Below are positions 1 to 10,817 of a DNA stretch of 64,000 bases, piece by piece. Made by a program: the position numbers and the translations under genes. The notes below the pieces were generated by a model. It saw only the letters and a list, made by a program, of their open reading frames with translations, did not search any database and was not told the DNA's origin. Each line of letters opens with the position of its first letter. Position 1 is the first letter of the stretch. The stretch comes from Branchinecta lynchi (Eukaryota; Arthropoda; Branchiopoda; Anostraca; Branchinectidae), in NCBI GenBank assembly GCA_023053575.1, contig JAKZAP010000018.1:13730202-13794201 (forward strand). Direction: 5' to 3'.

Positions 1-823
1 AAATAGAAAATGGAAAAGGGAAAACTAGGAGGAATTTGGGAGGAAAGGGAAAAAGAAAGGCCGCAATTTTAAAAATTACTCCAGTTAGCTGTCGCAACGA
101 CCTAAGGTAAGACCTTGATGCAAAAAAAACTTGAAGTAGAAATGGGGGAGGTCCTACGCACTCTAAGCCGCAAAATAAAGCACTAAAGGTAAGGGCACGA
201 AAGTAATGGAAGCGCAAAAGACAGGCGCAGAGCATTTTTAAGCATGATTGCCGGACACACGGCGTCAATCTGATGATTGATAATATATACATTATATGAA
301 GAAGTATAAGGCAACAAAGCGCGGAAAACAAAAGCTAGCGGTGGCCGACAAACGGCTTCAGTCAGATCGACCGAAAAGTTGAAGGAACTGCGTGAAAAGC
401 GCGGAAGCAGAAAAAGCAATGCTTAAAGGAACAGTGCAGTTATCGCAAGGACAAGCGAAGCGAAACCGAAATCAACATATGTACAAAAGCGACTTTAAAG
501 AGGGCCTACACAATTAAACTAAGAAGGGGGGGGGGGGGGGGGGACGAACATATATATACCTAACCGGAAATATTTATAGCCGCACTTGCGAGCGGGAAAA
601 CGCGGACCTAATACTCCTACCTAAATATTTACATTTCCACTTGGCTGTCGTGGTGTCCAGTCGAGGTGATCCGGACTGATGGAGGTGGATTTGGAGGATT
701 TGACTAGTGATGGGGGTTGAGTTGATGGTGGAATAGTTGTTGGTTGTTCGTGTAGATGGCGCTGGTGATGAGATTTGCGTTGATGATGTTAGAGTGATTG
801 TTGGTTTAAAGCTGGATTGAGGG
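1..823. other. non-coding stretch, LTR element interior
   Basis: No credible gene. There is a purine-rich start (1-60) and a G homopolymer at about 527-543. It is treated as the 3' interior of the minus-strand LTR element because no LTR boundary is found here. Confidence 0.5.
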
Positions 824-1210
824 TCAGGGTGGGGAGGCCGGAATTGTAAGTGGACGAGGCCGTGACGCAGGACGGAGATCGGCTGTCAGAGTAGGCTCGG
901 CTTGGCTCAACCCATGGTGGGGAGATAGGAGGATGCTGAGTGCTGAGGTGGGGTCCGGAGCGACGGATAAGGGGGGGGGGGGGGCTGGCACGGATTGTGC
1001 GGCGTCGGTGGCGTGATTCAAAAGATTGGTGGACAATGACTCTCGGGGCGTCGGCGGCGTTACAGGCTCCTTTGGTGGCGTTGGCGGTGTAAGTTGTCCC
1101 ATAGGAGGCGCTTTGGCCCTCGAAGACGCTGGGACCTCAGCGCCACTGCCTCTTCTGTCGCAACCTGCGTGCCATACAAAAAGTCCGTCCGAAAATGTAA
1201 ATATAAACAA
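824..1210 (-). CDS. proline-rich open frame, uncertain
   Basis: A 128-codon minus-strand frame rich in Pro, Ser and Thr (repeated PPTPP-like runs) lies downstream of the integrase remnant inside the LTR element. It could be the proline-rich tail of the same retrotransposon polyprotein. It may equally be a chance frame through GC-rich sequence, because it crosses a G homopolymer at 970-984. No domain is recognised. Confidence 0.2.
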   Translation of the reverse strand: MFIFTFSDGLFVWHAGCDRRGSGAEVPASSRAKAPPMGQLTPPTPPKEPVTPPTPRESLSTNLLNHATDAAQSVPAPPPPLSVAPDPTSALSILLSPHHGLSQAEPTLTADLRPASRPRPLTIPASPP

Positions 1211-1474
1211 ACATTTGCAGAAAAAAATCGATTGGGAGTCAGACCACTCTGATTTAAAGACTAATTGCTAACGTTTGAAAATTTTGAATCGGATAGAAAT
1301 TTTCAACAAAATTTACATTAGAATTGGAAACCAACTGGAAAATGGAATTTTTTCAAACAATCTGGAATATTTTTCATTAGATTTGTTTTATTTAAGGTGT
1401 ATTGTGGTAGAATTAAAGAAATGGCGTCAAACCGAGACCGAAAGTCGGTCCGGTTGCTTGCGCCGTGTGAACCA

Positions 1475-2723
1475 TTACCACCAATTCAGACGGTACGGCA
1501 CGGGGCGGCGACTGGCGTGGGTCCACCAGCGGCGATGACACCTGGAAGAGAAAAGTGATTGCTCGGAGGGACACTCCGGCGTTACTGGCCGGGGCCAATC
1601 GCTTCTCATAGTATCATTTTGCCCTGCATAACCTATTTCGTGAGGGGATAGAGAGAAAATCTGACTATACTGAGGAGGATGAATAGGATGACTGGTAGGC
1701 CTTGACACTGGCTCTACCGAAGGTTGAATCAGTCGTGGCCTTACCACTGTCCGTTCCAGTTTTGGGAATGGAGGAGACGGGTAATATTCTCTAGGTGATG
1801 CACACGGCGGTGAAAACGGCTGTTTCCAAACAAGAACAGTTGGTGAGCTAGCTACACCGACTCTTGGCTCTACGAATGTAAATCTTGGACCAGATTTTTC
1901 CAAGCGGTCATAGTGGACGACTTGTTTTTGTGATCTGAGTTTCTGAATTTCGTAGTTTCTGCCTTTGTTTAGAACGCGAACAACATGATAGGGTCCATCC
2001 TGGCGCATTTCGGAAATTTTTGACCCTATACCAGAAGCGGGGGGGGAATTTGAGAAAAACCATGTCACCAGTATCATGCGGGGTAAATTTGTTGCAATTT
2101 CTATCAATGGAAAGGAGGGAGAGGTCACCTTTTCGTACTCGGATTTTTGAAGTAGAACGATTCTCTGCTATGAAGACGACATTACCATCGGGGAGAATTT
2201 TGACGAACTGGGGGTTCACTGTAATCTTTCGGGCCTGTAGGGCGGCATTGCCCTTAATCAGAACTGTTGTTGTATAAGGGGGTAAACCGACAATTTTGCA
2301 ACAAATGTGTCTCGAATAATTCGGCCTGATACGATGAACACTCTTTACCGGAAGTACTTTTTCTCCGTCCGGTATAACTTGACAGGTTTTTGGTTGGTTA
2401 TGGATACTAAAAAGAGTCAAACCTTGTGAAAGGGAAAGAGGTGATGCCGGGATCGGTTTGACGGGAAAGACGTTTGGAAGTTTACTGGACACAACTTCGT
2501 ACAAAGGTTCTATACCTTTGTACGATGGGAATTGTGGTTGGTCCTCAGTATGCGAGTCTGGTAGAGGTTGGCATTCTCGCAGATACTGAGACCAACCAAA
2601 CCAAGGATCTGGAAGGGGAAAACATTGGGGATCTCGTGAACATTCATTTTTGATGTTATTTTTAGGGAGAAGTAGCGATGTGCGTGGTCGAGGGACAGGG
2701 GGGCAAACGGGGGAATTGTCCAT
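1475..2723 (-). pseudogene. pol: pol remnant: protease-RT linker joined to integrase C-terminal domain
   Basis: Two overlapping minus-strand frames (2723-1908 and 2128-1475) together resemble retrotransposon Pol. The first carries the linker usually found between protease and reverse transcriptase (hydrophobic runs ending ...IRVRKGDLSLL). It then runs directly into GDMVFLKF, the start of an integrase C-terminal domain. After a frameshift near 2045 the second frame continues with GPYHVVRVLN and VVHYDRLEKS, a GPY/F-type integrase end, followed by a proline-rich tail. The reverse transcriptase, RNase H and catalytic integrase core between these parts are absent, so this is an internally deleted, frameshifted copy. 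Assignment rests on motif recognition only. Confidence 0.6.
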
Positions 2724-2863
2724 TTCGAAAATCCGTCATGAGTGTAGGTGACCTCAATTGCGGAACGACAATCAAAATATTCGCCAAGACCACCGAAAAT
2801 CTTCACTAAAAAATTCACTTGAGATGTAATATGTAAGAAAATCGAAAAATAACACTTATACAA

Positions 2864-3760
2864 AAATATTAAAGTTTACAAGGAAATGGGAGGGGAACAA
2901 GCTCAACTGGACGTGTAAACTCAGACTAAACTAAGACGCGGAACCAACTTGATATCTAACCAATGTTTTTACTTCATGAGGGAAAAAAAATATGTGGCAT
3001 GAATTAATGGCATTAACCTTAAATTTATTATCAAAAGAAAATAGGCCAGAGGCTTCATGCGAAATCGCCGCATCCGGATGGCGAATAAACACACATACGC
3101 TAGATGGCGATCGAAACGCAAGAAAACCTGAAAAAAAAAATGTGGTGGTGGGGGAGTGATGACAGAGGGAACGACTGGCGAAACGCACACAACGTCTATG
3201 TGGCAAATTACTACACACATTTAGACCGAAACCAGTCGAAATTCCACGAAAATGTCACGAATGAAGCGCGATGTACATTCTTGAGAGAGTATCTATCTCC
3301 GCAAGAAAAATATACAAACATATCACCACCAAACAAAAAAATAAACTGGCCGATAGGGGAATATGAAAAATTAAGGATAAGCCGAAAAAAATGCCACAAA
3401 TAAAAATACGACGTCCCTGAATCACTCCATAGGGCTTGAAAATAGTGCCATATAGACAACGTCGAAAACGAAAGGCGAGAAAGGTTGATCTTATTCCGAA
3501 TAACCATAGCTTTCACGAAAAGAAAATTTTATGTCGGGGAACTAAACAGAATAATCACCATTGAATAATCACATGCAAAATTACGTTTCCAGGTACGTGA
3601 AATATGAAATCATACGCGAATGCTAATTTATTAATGGTACCGCAAGCACGCATTGTCAGTGTTGAGAGCACTGATATAAAATAGACACGGCGAAATGACG
3701 CAATGATGTACCCCGGATAATAAATTATTTTGCCGATGCGATGACGATTAACAGGATTTG
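2864..3760. other. non-coding stretch, former gag/leader region
   Basis: The position between primer-binding site and pol is where gag should be, but all six frames are broken into pieces of about 100 codons or less and no zinc knuckle or capsid motif is seen. This is a decayed or deleted gag region. Confidence 0.5.
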
Positions 3761-4055
3761 CAGTCTGTGGCGCGAAAAACACTCACTTGACGACAGAAAA
3801 TTTCTGAAAATACGGGAGGAAAAGGGGGAAAAGAAAATTCGCGGTCAGTGGCGCGAAATACACTCACATGGCGACCGGAAAAATCCTTAAAAGGGAAGGG
3901 GGAGGGACAAGAAATTTCTCAATCAGTGGCGCGAAACACACTCACATGTAGATCGAAAAATTCTTAAAAAAAAAAAGTAAGAGGAAAGGGCGAACGAAAA
4001 TTCACAGTCAGTGGCGCGACACACACTCACATGGCGACCGGAAAAATCCAAAAAA
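3761..4055. repeat. four-copy tandem repeat, period about 81 bp
   Basis: Four units starting near 3761, 3842, 3921 and 4005 share the block CAGTCAGTGGCGCGA, an ACACTCACATG block and a GACCGGAAAAATCC tail. They are separated by variable purine-rich spacers. The array lies in the untranslated leader region of the minus-strand LTR element and has no coding sense. Confidence 0.75.
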
Positions 4056-4362
4056 CTATACAAGGGAAAACAAAAACAAAAGGATAAACCCGACATAAAT
4101 TAATTTTCATATGTGAAGAAAGCCGACGGAAATATCAAAGATCAAAAATGGAAAAACCTAAACCTACATTTTTGTTCTGGACTGACCGAGCTGAACCATA
4201 AAAAAAAAAATGAAATAAAATAAATAAGGGAGTTTTTTTATTTTGTCTAAATTAAAGGGTAGGGCGGGTGGGTGAGAAAAATTTAATTTTCGTGACTACG
4301 AACAAAAAATTTGGACGTGGGTCCTCCTTATTATGAGAAAATAAGGGCTTACAAAAATAAAC

Positions 4363-4380
4363 TTCCCACTTCTGATACCA
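4363..4380 (-). other. second, diverged primer-binding-site copy
   Basis: On the minus strand this reads TGGTATCAGAAGTGGGAA and is preceded by the same CTTAACAA as the true LTR edge. It is an 82-bp tandem duplication of the LTR-end/primer-site junction, with two mismatches in the primer-binding segment. Confidence 0.6.
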
Positions 4381-4444
4381 TTGTTAAGATGTTGAACCTG
4401 GAGGAAGTTTCCAACCCCTGTTCTTACACCTTGTTGAGAATGTT

Positions 4445-4462
4445 ATCCCACTTCTGACACCA
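4445..4462 (-). other. primer-binding site, tRNA-Leu type
   Basis: On the minus strand this reads TGGTGTCAGAAGTGGGAT, complementary to the CCA-bearing 3' end of metazoan tRNA-Leu. It sits immediately downstream of the LTR end, where reverse transcription would be primed. Confidence 0.75.
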
Positions 4463-4463
4463 T

Positions 4464-5135
4464 TGTTAAGAGGATGGACGAGTGGAGGCAAGGTTTAATG
4501 AAGATAAGGCTCCTGGGGGGTGGGCTGAAGACATTCTGACACCGTAGGTGCCCACTAGCCCCAGGACCAGTCAGGAAACCGGACAAAAGAGACAAGGGAA
4601 AGTCTCAGGGAATTCTATAGCTCAGCCGCAGTCAATCCAGAAATCCCTAATCAAGCTGGTTCACACATCCTAGCGAAGCTGGAATTCACATATCCAGTCA
4701 AGCCCGAGGCCTACTAGCCGAGATGGACCATAACGTCTATAGTTAATTTATCTATGTAAATCGTGTACAAGAGTGTGACACATATAATATAGCACTAATG
4801 GGTCCCTAACTAAATATGTAAACTGGTCCTTACCATAAATTATAATACAGAGTAACGGAGGTCTTACTCCGACCAAGGATGAAAGAGAACTACTTTTGGC
4901 TGCGGATTCATTACGCAGCCAAAATACTTAGAATGAAATGGATCAAAGCCTGACCTCGGATTAGCGAGCAGCTAACTGAAGCTAGGATAAAGACCGAGTG
5001 ACCTATTGTCACGATGCCGGGAAATTAATGATGGTGATGGAAACCGAAGAGATATATAGAAAAGTAGGCGATAGATGGAGGGAATAACTAGGAGGACTAT
5101 TGCAGAGCAAAGTGCTATGGGATGTCTCCATAACA
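4464..5135 (-). repeat. long terminal repeat (5' LTR of the minus-strand element)
   Basis: The 672-bp segment is bounded by TGTTA (4464-4468) and TAACA (5131-5135), the TG...CA ends with a 5-bp inverted repeat expected of an LTR. The inner edge lies one base from a tRNA-Leu primer-binding site. The outer edge abuts an open LINE reading frame with no intervening sequence, which fits an integration point. The partner LTR is not in the window, so identity between LTRs and the target duplication cannot be checked here. Confidence 0.72.
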
Positions 5136-6675
5136 AAATGTGTTAGCTAGGAAGTATACTAAGGCACGGGGTGCAAGGTTTTATGTGGCTTTTTTGGACC
5201 TTAAAGGTGCTTTCGACAATGTAAACCGGAGGCTTCTAGTGAAGTCTCTGCTTGATTTGGGCCTTCCTGCTTGGTTTGTATTAATTTTGGTGGAGCTTTA
5301 CTCCAGTGTAAGACTTGTAGTTCGGGTTGCTGGGAAATTTTCGAAGGTTTTTTCTTCGAAAATGGGTTTAAAACAAGGTTGCACTTTGTCGCCTAAACTA
5401 TTTTCACTTTATATTAATGATTTAGATTCTTATATGCGGGATGGACAAGCTCCTATGCTTTCTGTTGATATTTTTCGCCTTTGCATGCTTCTTTTTGCCG
5501 ACGACATAGCATTGGTGGCTGGTTCACGTGATAACCTACAGAAGCTTCTAAATTTGGTGACGGATTATCTTTCAATTAAAGAATTGGAATTGAATGCTTC
5601 AAAGTCAGTGGTGATGGTTTTTCGTAAAGGGGGGAAAATAGCAGCTAGTGATAAAGTAAATTTTGGTGGTAAGGAGTTAGAAATTAAGGAGGAGTTTATT
5701 TATTTAGGAGTTAAACTTTCTGCAAAGGGTCGATTTGGGAAGCATGTTGAGCATTGTGTGGTGAAGGGTAATCGATGTGCTAATCTTATTCTTAGAAGTC
5801 CGTTAATAGCACTAAAGGATGTTAAATTTCACAAGCAGGTGTTTGCTACGAAAGTAGCGTCAGCAATGCATTATGCATCTGAAATATGGGGTTTTATTCA
5901 GGGGGATAAGCTTGAAGCAGTACAGCTTAAGTATTTTAAAAGAGTTCCAGGGGTAAATTTTACTTTAAATAGCTTAGTTTTGAAGGGAGATTTAGGCCTT
6001 ACTAGTCTTCGTAGTGTTCGTTTAGTTCGTATGGTTAAATTCTGGGAAAAAATCCTTACGCTTCCTCGGGTACGGTTGACCAAAGCGGCATACCTGGAGG
6101 CACTAAAGGATGAACGTGAGGGTACTTGGCCTGGCCAAATTAAGACTATTTTGAATGAGTGTGGACTGTCAGGTAGGTGGAACGAGGGGAAGGGGGTTCA
6201 GCTAGAGATAGGTGAGGTCGCGAAAGAAGTCCAAAGAGTATTAAAGGACCAGGAGTTGCAGGAGTGGGGTTGTAAGGTTTGGATTCCTGGGTCCCTGAGT
6301 CTCTACAATAGGGTTAAGGAGGCATGGGGCGAAGAAATTTATTTTAAGTCGGGGTTATCTCCAGAAGAATTGAAATGTTTAATTAGTCTGAGAGGGGATT
6401 GTTTGCCTTTTGGCCAAAGAAGAAAATATATTGGGAAAATTAGAGTTTCGTCTGGTCCTTATTTCTGCCCTTTGTGCGGGATGATTGATGAAGATGTAGA
6501 GCATTTTATTTGTGATTGTGAGGGTTTAAGGTATCTAAGGGAGGAAATTTTTAGGGTGGGTTTTTTCTCGAAGGAGGAACTTGTTAGAAAATTAAAAAGT
6601 AAACATTTTGGGGATTTAAAGAGATTTGGAAGATTCCTTCGGATCGCTCTGTCATATCGGGAAGGTTTTTTGTAG
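5136..6675 (+). CDS. LINE reverse transcriptase, 5'-truncated
   Basis: The uninterrupted frame of about 511 codons encodes the RT palm and C-terminal region of a non-LTR retrotransposon. Counting from the GTG at 5140, motif A (FLDLKGAFD) is at residues 18-26, the GLKQGCTLSP block at 76-85 and the catalytic FADD at 119-122; a thumb region with YLGVKL follows. A CX2CX8HX4C zinc knuckle is at residues 443-460, typical of the C-terminus of these proteins. The frame is also open upstream of 5140 to the LTR boundary at 5136, after which the LTR supplies a TAA. There is therefore no genuine start codon: this is the back end of a longer ORF2. No internal stops or frameshifts suggest a fairly young copy. 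Confidence 0.85.
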
Positions 6676-6750
6676 GTTTGTTATTGTTGTTGTTTTGTTG
6701 TTATTATTTTGTATGTGCCATGACCCTTGTGGCTTTTTAGCGCAAATAAA

Positions 6751-6786
6751 TCTATCTATCTATGTATCTATCTATCTATATATATA
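6751..6786. repeat. (TCTA)n microsatellite shared by two LINE tails
   Basis: About nine TCTA/TATC units with one TGTA variant, passing into TATATATA. This is the 3' tail of the plus-strand LINE, and it abuts the 3' end of a minus-strand LINE. Confidence 0.85.
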
Positions 6787-6790
6787 ACTG

Positions 6791-7140
6791 TATTCAAAGC
6801 CAAAGGCCATATATAAGAAAATACATACAAAACAACAAAACAAAATAACTTTACATGAACTAAACTTCACCAACACTCTCTCGAAATTTCACCACACCAT
6901 CAGCAAATCTGCAAATTTTACATATAACGCTTGGCGTCGTGCTCTTTAAGATGTCAGGAAGTAACATAATCTCACCTCCCAATAACTGGGACTCCGGACA
7001 CCGGCACAGAACATGGACAAAATCATCAACGCCATTACCACATAGAGGGCAGGCACACCCGGATGGCTGATCTTCATCTTTTCTCTTGAAAAAATAACTA
7101 TGTCTATGCACCGATAGACAGTTGGCCCGCAACTGGATCT
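6791..7140 (-). pseudogene. 3' end of a second LINE, minus strand
   Basis: A minus-strand frame ending at 6860 encodes about 90 residues: LRANCLSVHRHSYFF, then a CX2CX8HX4C zinc knuckle (CPLCGNGVDDFVHVLCRC). This is the C-terminus of a LINE ORF2. An in-frame stop lies just upstream at about 7140, so the copy is 5'-truncated. Its 3' UTR (6859-6791) ends at the TATA/TATC microsatellite. It is too diverged from the 5136-6675 protein to be the same family. Confidence 0.75.
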
Positions 7141-7261
7141 AATACCGCAAATATAACTGGGGGCAAGTTTAACTTAAAATATACCTCTTCACCAAATGCT
7201 TCTTTTACGTGTCCATAATATTTCAATGTCAAGCTGTTAATTATGGATAAATAGCAAAATG

Positions 7262-7369
7262 TTAAAGGGGTCTAGCGAAGACTTGCAAATGTAAAAGATT
7301 CGATTGTCTGGATTAAGAAGTCTGATAAACATTAAAATTTTTGGGATCCCATCGAAACCTTTGGTCTTG
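7262..7369 (-). mobile_element. family A fragment, 5' terminus only
   Basis: It carries the family A 5'-terminal block (GGGATCCCATCGAAACC, then TTTGGTCTTG on the plus strand, i.e. CAAGACCAAAGG in element sense). The rest of the element is absent or too eroded to recognise. Confidence 0.6.
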
Positions 7370-8821
7370 TTTCTTTTCCTTTCTTCTTCTTTCTATACTC
7401 CATTTATGACGAATTTTTTGTCCTACAAATGGGTAATAAATACATCATCATCATCATCAGAAATAGATTTTTTACGACAAAATATATAGTCCGGAAGTAG
7501 TGTTTTTAAAAAAATACTCATAGTTGCCTCGTCAAATTAGGGATTCTCTCAGCCACATAAGTCGCCACTGGGGGTGTGAAAATAGTAAAACAAGAGGGAT
7601 CCTTCAAATTAATTCAAAAGCAAATTTGTAAATGAAAAACCCATCTCAAAAGGTAAGAGAGACAGGATTCCAGGTGCTTCTGCTTTCCAGGAAGGGTGGA
7701 GATTAATTGATAATTTTGTTTTCAAAAACAGGGCAAAGGCGGCACATGCCGAAATTATGTTTTCCTGTCAAAATAAATATGTACAACAGATAACGTAAAT
7801 ATTAAGGCACGTTTGAAGTTTGTTGAAAGGCACATTTTTGGAGCTCACTCGTGCTAAATTCTAGGCGCAGGGGGGGGGGGGGGGGTCTCTTCTGATCTTT
7901 CGATAATGGAAAGTAAAACCTCTCTGGGTTCCATGTCAAAGTACAAGATTCATCCAAACATTTTTGGAACCAAACGTGGAAAATTAAAAAACAAGGTGAA
8001 AGATACATTGTTTAAAGTGTTTGTGTTGTTCACCGTTGTTACTTCTGATCTTTTAATCCGGAAAAGTGGTACCATACGAATATTGATATTCTATGAAATA
8101 CCCGGAAAACCCTGCTAAAGGTAAGACAGGAGAGTCCAAAACAGAGAATTTTTTGTTTTTTTCTGCTTGTCAGGGGAACTACGAAATTAGTTCACATTCC
8201 ATTACAGGGCTCGACTAACGGTGTGGTCACAGATGAATGGGCTTATTTTCTTCCGATCTTATAGTCATTAAATGTTTCACTTCGTCAGGTCCTTTTAGGG
8301 AATCATTGTTAGAATAGAAAATGCCTTTACACTCGTCAGAATCAACATTCAAGGCCGAACATAAAATAAACAAATAAAACAATCAGATAAGATTCTAACT
8401 TCTAGAGGGACGGGGAAATATGCAAGGTCTTGACCGTACTTGTGTATGTGGGTTTACCTGCTAACGAAAATATATGAGATGACAACTAAAGTACCTTTAC
8501 ATTGGGAATTCTTAACTTCCAGAAGCCAAGATTTTGGCAACCATGAGCACAACCGCCAAATTCAAATTTTTAGGAACATGAAATACAGAAATGGAAAGGA
8601 GGTCAACAGTGTTATTCGGGATTAGTTTATTTGGACTTCTAATATATTCTGATATAAAACGAAATGAAAACCCAAAATATGTTTTTGAAAATAATCTATA
8701 CAGCTATACAAAAATGAGTTCATGCTCCATATTTGCAACCTTGTTAAGAAAGGAAATGCTCCACTCCAATGCATCACAACAATGAAGCGATTTGGGCTCA
8801 GTGCCAACTCCATGGAACTAG
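7370..8821. other. stretch without recognised gene
   Basis: AT-rich sequence with scattered short frames (70 codons or less), a G homopolymer at about 7870-7886 and a (CAT)n run near 7443. No domain, RNA gene or element end is recognised. Confidence 0.5.
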
Positions 8822-9102
8822 CCTATAAGTAAGTAAGTAAGTAATTTATTTATGACCCGCCATTTTGGAAAGGCGGAGTAAATGAAGAAAGTAAACAAAA
8901 CACATACAAACACAGAAAAAGACACTTAATTTTTAATCTTCGGTCAGGAAACAGTGGACGACGTCGTGTGCTGGTTGGGCCCTGTCGTCCATGATTTTTG
9001 AAAGCGATGAGGAAACATCCAAGAGGGTAGCACTTGCATCTTGGATTTTGAACTTCTCCGTCACTGTATGGTTATGACATAATTTCGATAAGTGGAGCAG
9101 GT
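8822..9102 (-). pseudogene. LINE 3' end with (TTAC)n tail, minus strand
   Basis: Read on the minus strand, a frame runs from about 9090 to the TAA at 8935-8933 and ends ...ATLLDVSSSLSKIMDD then VVHCFLTED-stop. A 3' UTR and a (TTAC)n tail (plus-strand TAAG repeats at about 8825-8843) follow. This layout is typical of a 5'-truncated LINE. Clade is not assigned, since only about 50 C-terminal residues remain. Confidence 0.6.
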
Positions 9103-9837
9103 GCTATGTAACTTACGTGCGGCCGCTATTGCAGTAGGCTACGCATGTCCAGTTTAGGAACCATATGTGCAAAGGAATGTATAAAGGACCCCTTGGCCCT
9201 ATTTACTATTCAACTTACAGTATTTTAAAATATCTGAATACTTTAGAACCAGGCCGTGCTTTCAACAAATAACCCAAGGTTTTGGCTGTTTTAAAGCGGA
9301 CCACAAACAATCTTCTTTCTACCAGACACACACTCATAACCATCCCCGTTGCCATTATGAATGTTCAAGTCCACAAAAAATACTGTCAGACACTGAGCAA
9401 ATTAGAACAAAACAACCATATTTCCTAGGTTTGAAATAATTGGGTCCGGACTAAATCTCAGCCGATTATCCGGGACAGCCGTTATGGCACATACGGAGCC
9501 AAGATTCATAATAATATTTCCGTCTAATCGTCCAACTGTTTATTACAAATACAAATAAATTACTAAACCAAGACCAGTGCTACCAATTTGCTTATAATTC
9601 TTTGCTAATCAAACGTGTAAAATTTCGTCATCTGGAAAAGAAGACGTTCTGCGTGGGTTTTTTCTCGAGCCAAAACAGTAACCCGGCAATCAAGTTCAAA
9701 TCTAAATAAACTGGCGGCTTCCGATCAGTAAGGGAAGGCAAACAGAATGTTTGGATTAGGTCTTTAGGCCTTTTCTGACCCGTTGACTTCCAGCGAAAAC
9801 AGGGAAAACATTTACACAACCGGTTTTTCTGATGGAA
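9103..9837. other. stretch without recognised gene
   Basis: No coding region or element end is recognised. It ends at the start of a family A element. Confidence 0.45.
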
Positions 9838-10817
9838 CAAGACCAAAGGTTTCGATGGGATCCCAAAAATTTAATATCCCATCCAGACAATTGGGTCCAG
9901 TCTTCTCCAGACTCTCTAAGCATTTTTACTACAAAAATTCATAAACAGATTAAGGCCGAATAGCTAAACATCTGAGAACACGAAGTTCAAATATGGATTC
10001 AGCATGTGTGTTTAGCCCTATAAGTCATATTTGTTTTGACGAAACTGATCGAAACTTCCTGCCTGAGCTTACTTCTGCCAGATTTCTGGTTTCCTCCGAA
10101 TTTGGGAACTACTTATCCGACAAAATAACAAAGCTCAAAAAGGAATTATCGAACATCTAATCAACTTCAAATAAAAATTTTAACTCATGACAAATTTTCC
10201 GGTTTCAGCCGGATTCCGGGCGAACTACGCGTCCGGGTAAAAAAAACAATTGTCATATACGGATTCAGCACCTCTTCTTACCCCTAAATCGGAATCTAAT
10301 TAACTACAAATAAGACTTTTGCTTTTAACAAATTTTCCGCATTTGGCCGAATTCCGGGCGAACTACTTGTCCGGCGAGGAAAATGGTTTTAATAATCGTG
10401 TTTACATGTCTTTCTACCCCAACTTCAAATAACTTCAAATATTCAAACAAAACTTCAGCTTTTAACAAATTTTCCGGTTTTTGCCGGATTCCGGGCTAAC
10501 TACTTGTCCGACGAAACATTAGTTTTCACCATCGTTTTCAGCGTGTCTTCTTATCCTATAATCGACTATCAAATTAGCTGTTTAAAAATATTTTACTTGC
10601 CCCTTAATTTCAACCCCCTCCCCCACCCCTAAATAGAGAGCTACAGAACCCATCTACGAACTCGACCTTACTCTTGACCCATAGAATCCTCACACCAAGT
10701 TTCATCAAAATATCTCATCCCCTTCGAGAGTTATCGTGCTTACAGACGGACGGAAAGACGGACAACTTTTGCGATTTCATAGGTATCCCTCCACTTGCGT
10801 TTTGGGATCCTAAAACT
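9838..10817 (+). mobile_element. family A element (Helitron/Helentron-like), complete-looking
   Basis: Begins CAAGACCAAAGG with GGGATCCC just inside. It contains several diverged units of the roughly 137-bp A repeat (each with a 'tccggtttt-ggccggattcc' block and a CTTACCCC-AAATCG block) and then the unique 3' segment containing TTTCATCAAAATATCTC and the GACGGACGGA run. It ends in the hairpin GTTTTGGGATCCTAAAAC. No transposase is encoded. Boundaries are set by comparison with the other A copies. Confidence 0.7.

Larger units (their letters stand above)
1..5135 (-). mobile_element. LTR retrotransposon (gypsy-like), internally decayed, 3' part outside window
   Basis: Read on the minus strand, an LTR (5135 to 4464) is followed one base later by a primer-binding site complementary to the 3' end of a tRNA-Leu, then by an internal region holding a pol remnant at 2723-1475. 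No second LTR is seen before position 1, so the 3' end lies outside the window. No intact gag frame exists between the primer-binding site and the pol remnant. I assign gypsy-like (Metaviridae) from the integrase GPY/F-type block and the protease-to-RT linker; reverse transcriptase, RNase H and the integrase core are missing. The element cannot be autonomous as it stands. Confidence 0.7.
5136..6790 (+). mobile_element. LINE retrotransposon, 5' part removed by LTR insertion
   Basis: Reverse-transcriptase coding sequence starts immediately at the LTR edge and continues through a C-terminal zinc knuckle, a short 3' UTR (6676-6750) and a (TCTA)n tail, the normal 3' end of CR1/L2/Jockey-like LINEs. 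The endonuclease and RT amino-terminal part are missing; they should lie on the other side of the LTR element, outside the window. Confidence 0.85.

Noticed and set aside
1026..1271. 81-codon glycine-rich plus-strand frame
   Set aside because: Opposite strand of a proline-rich retroelement frame, crossing GC-rich repeats; no support.
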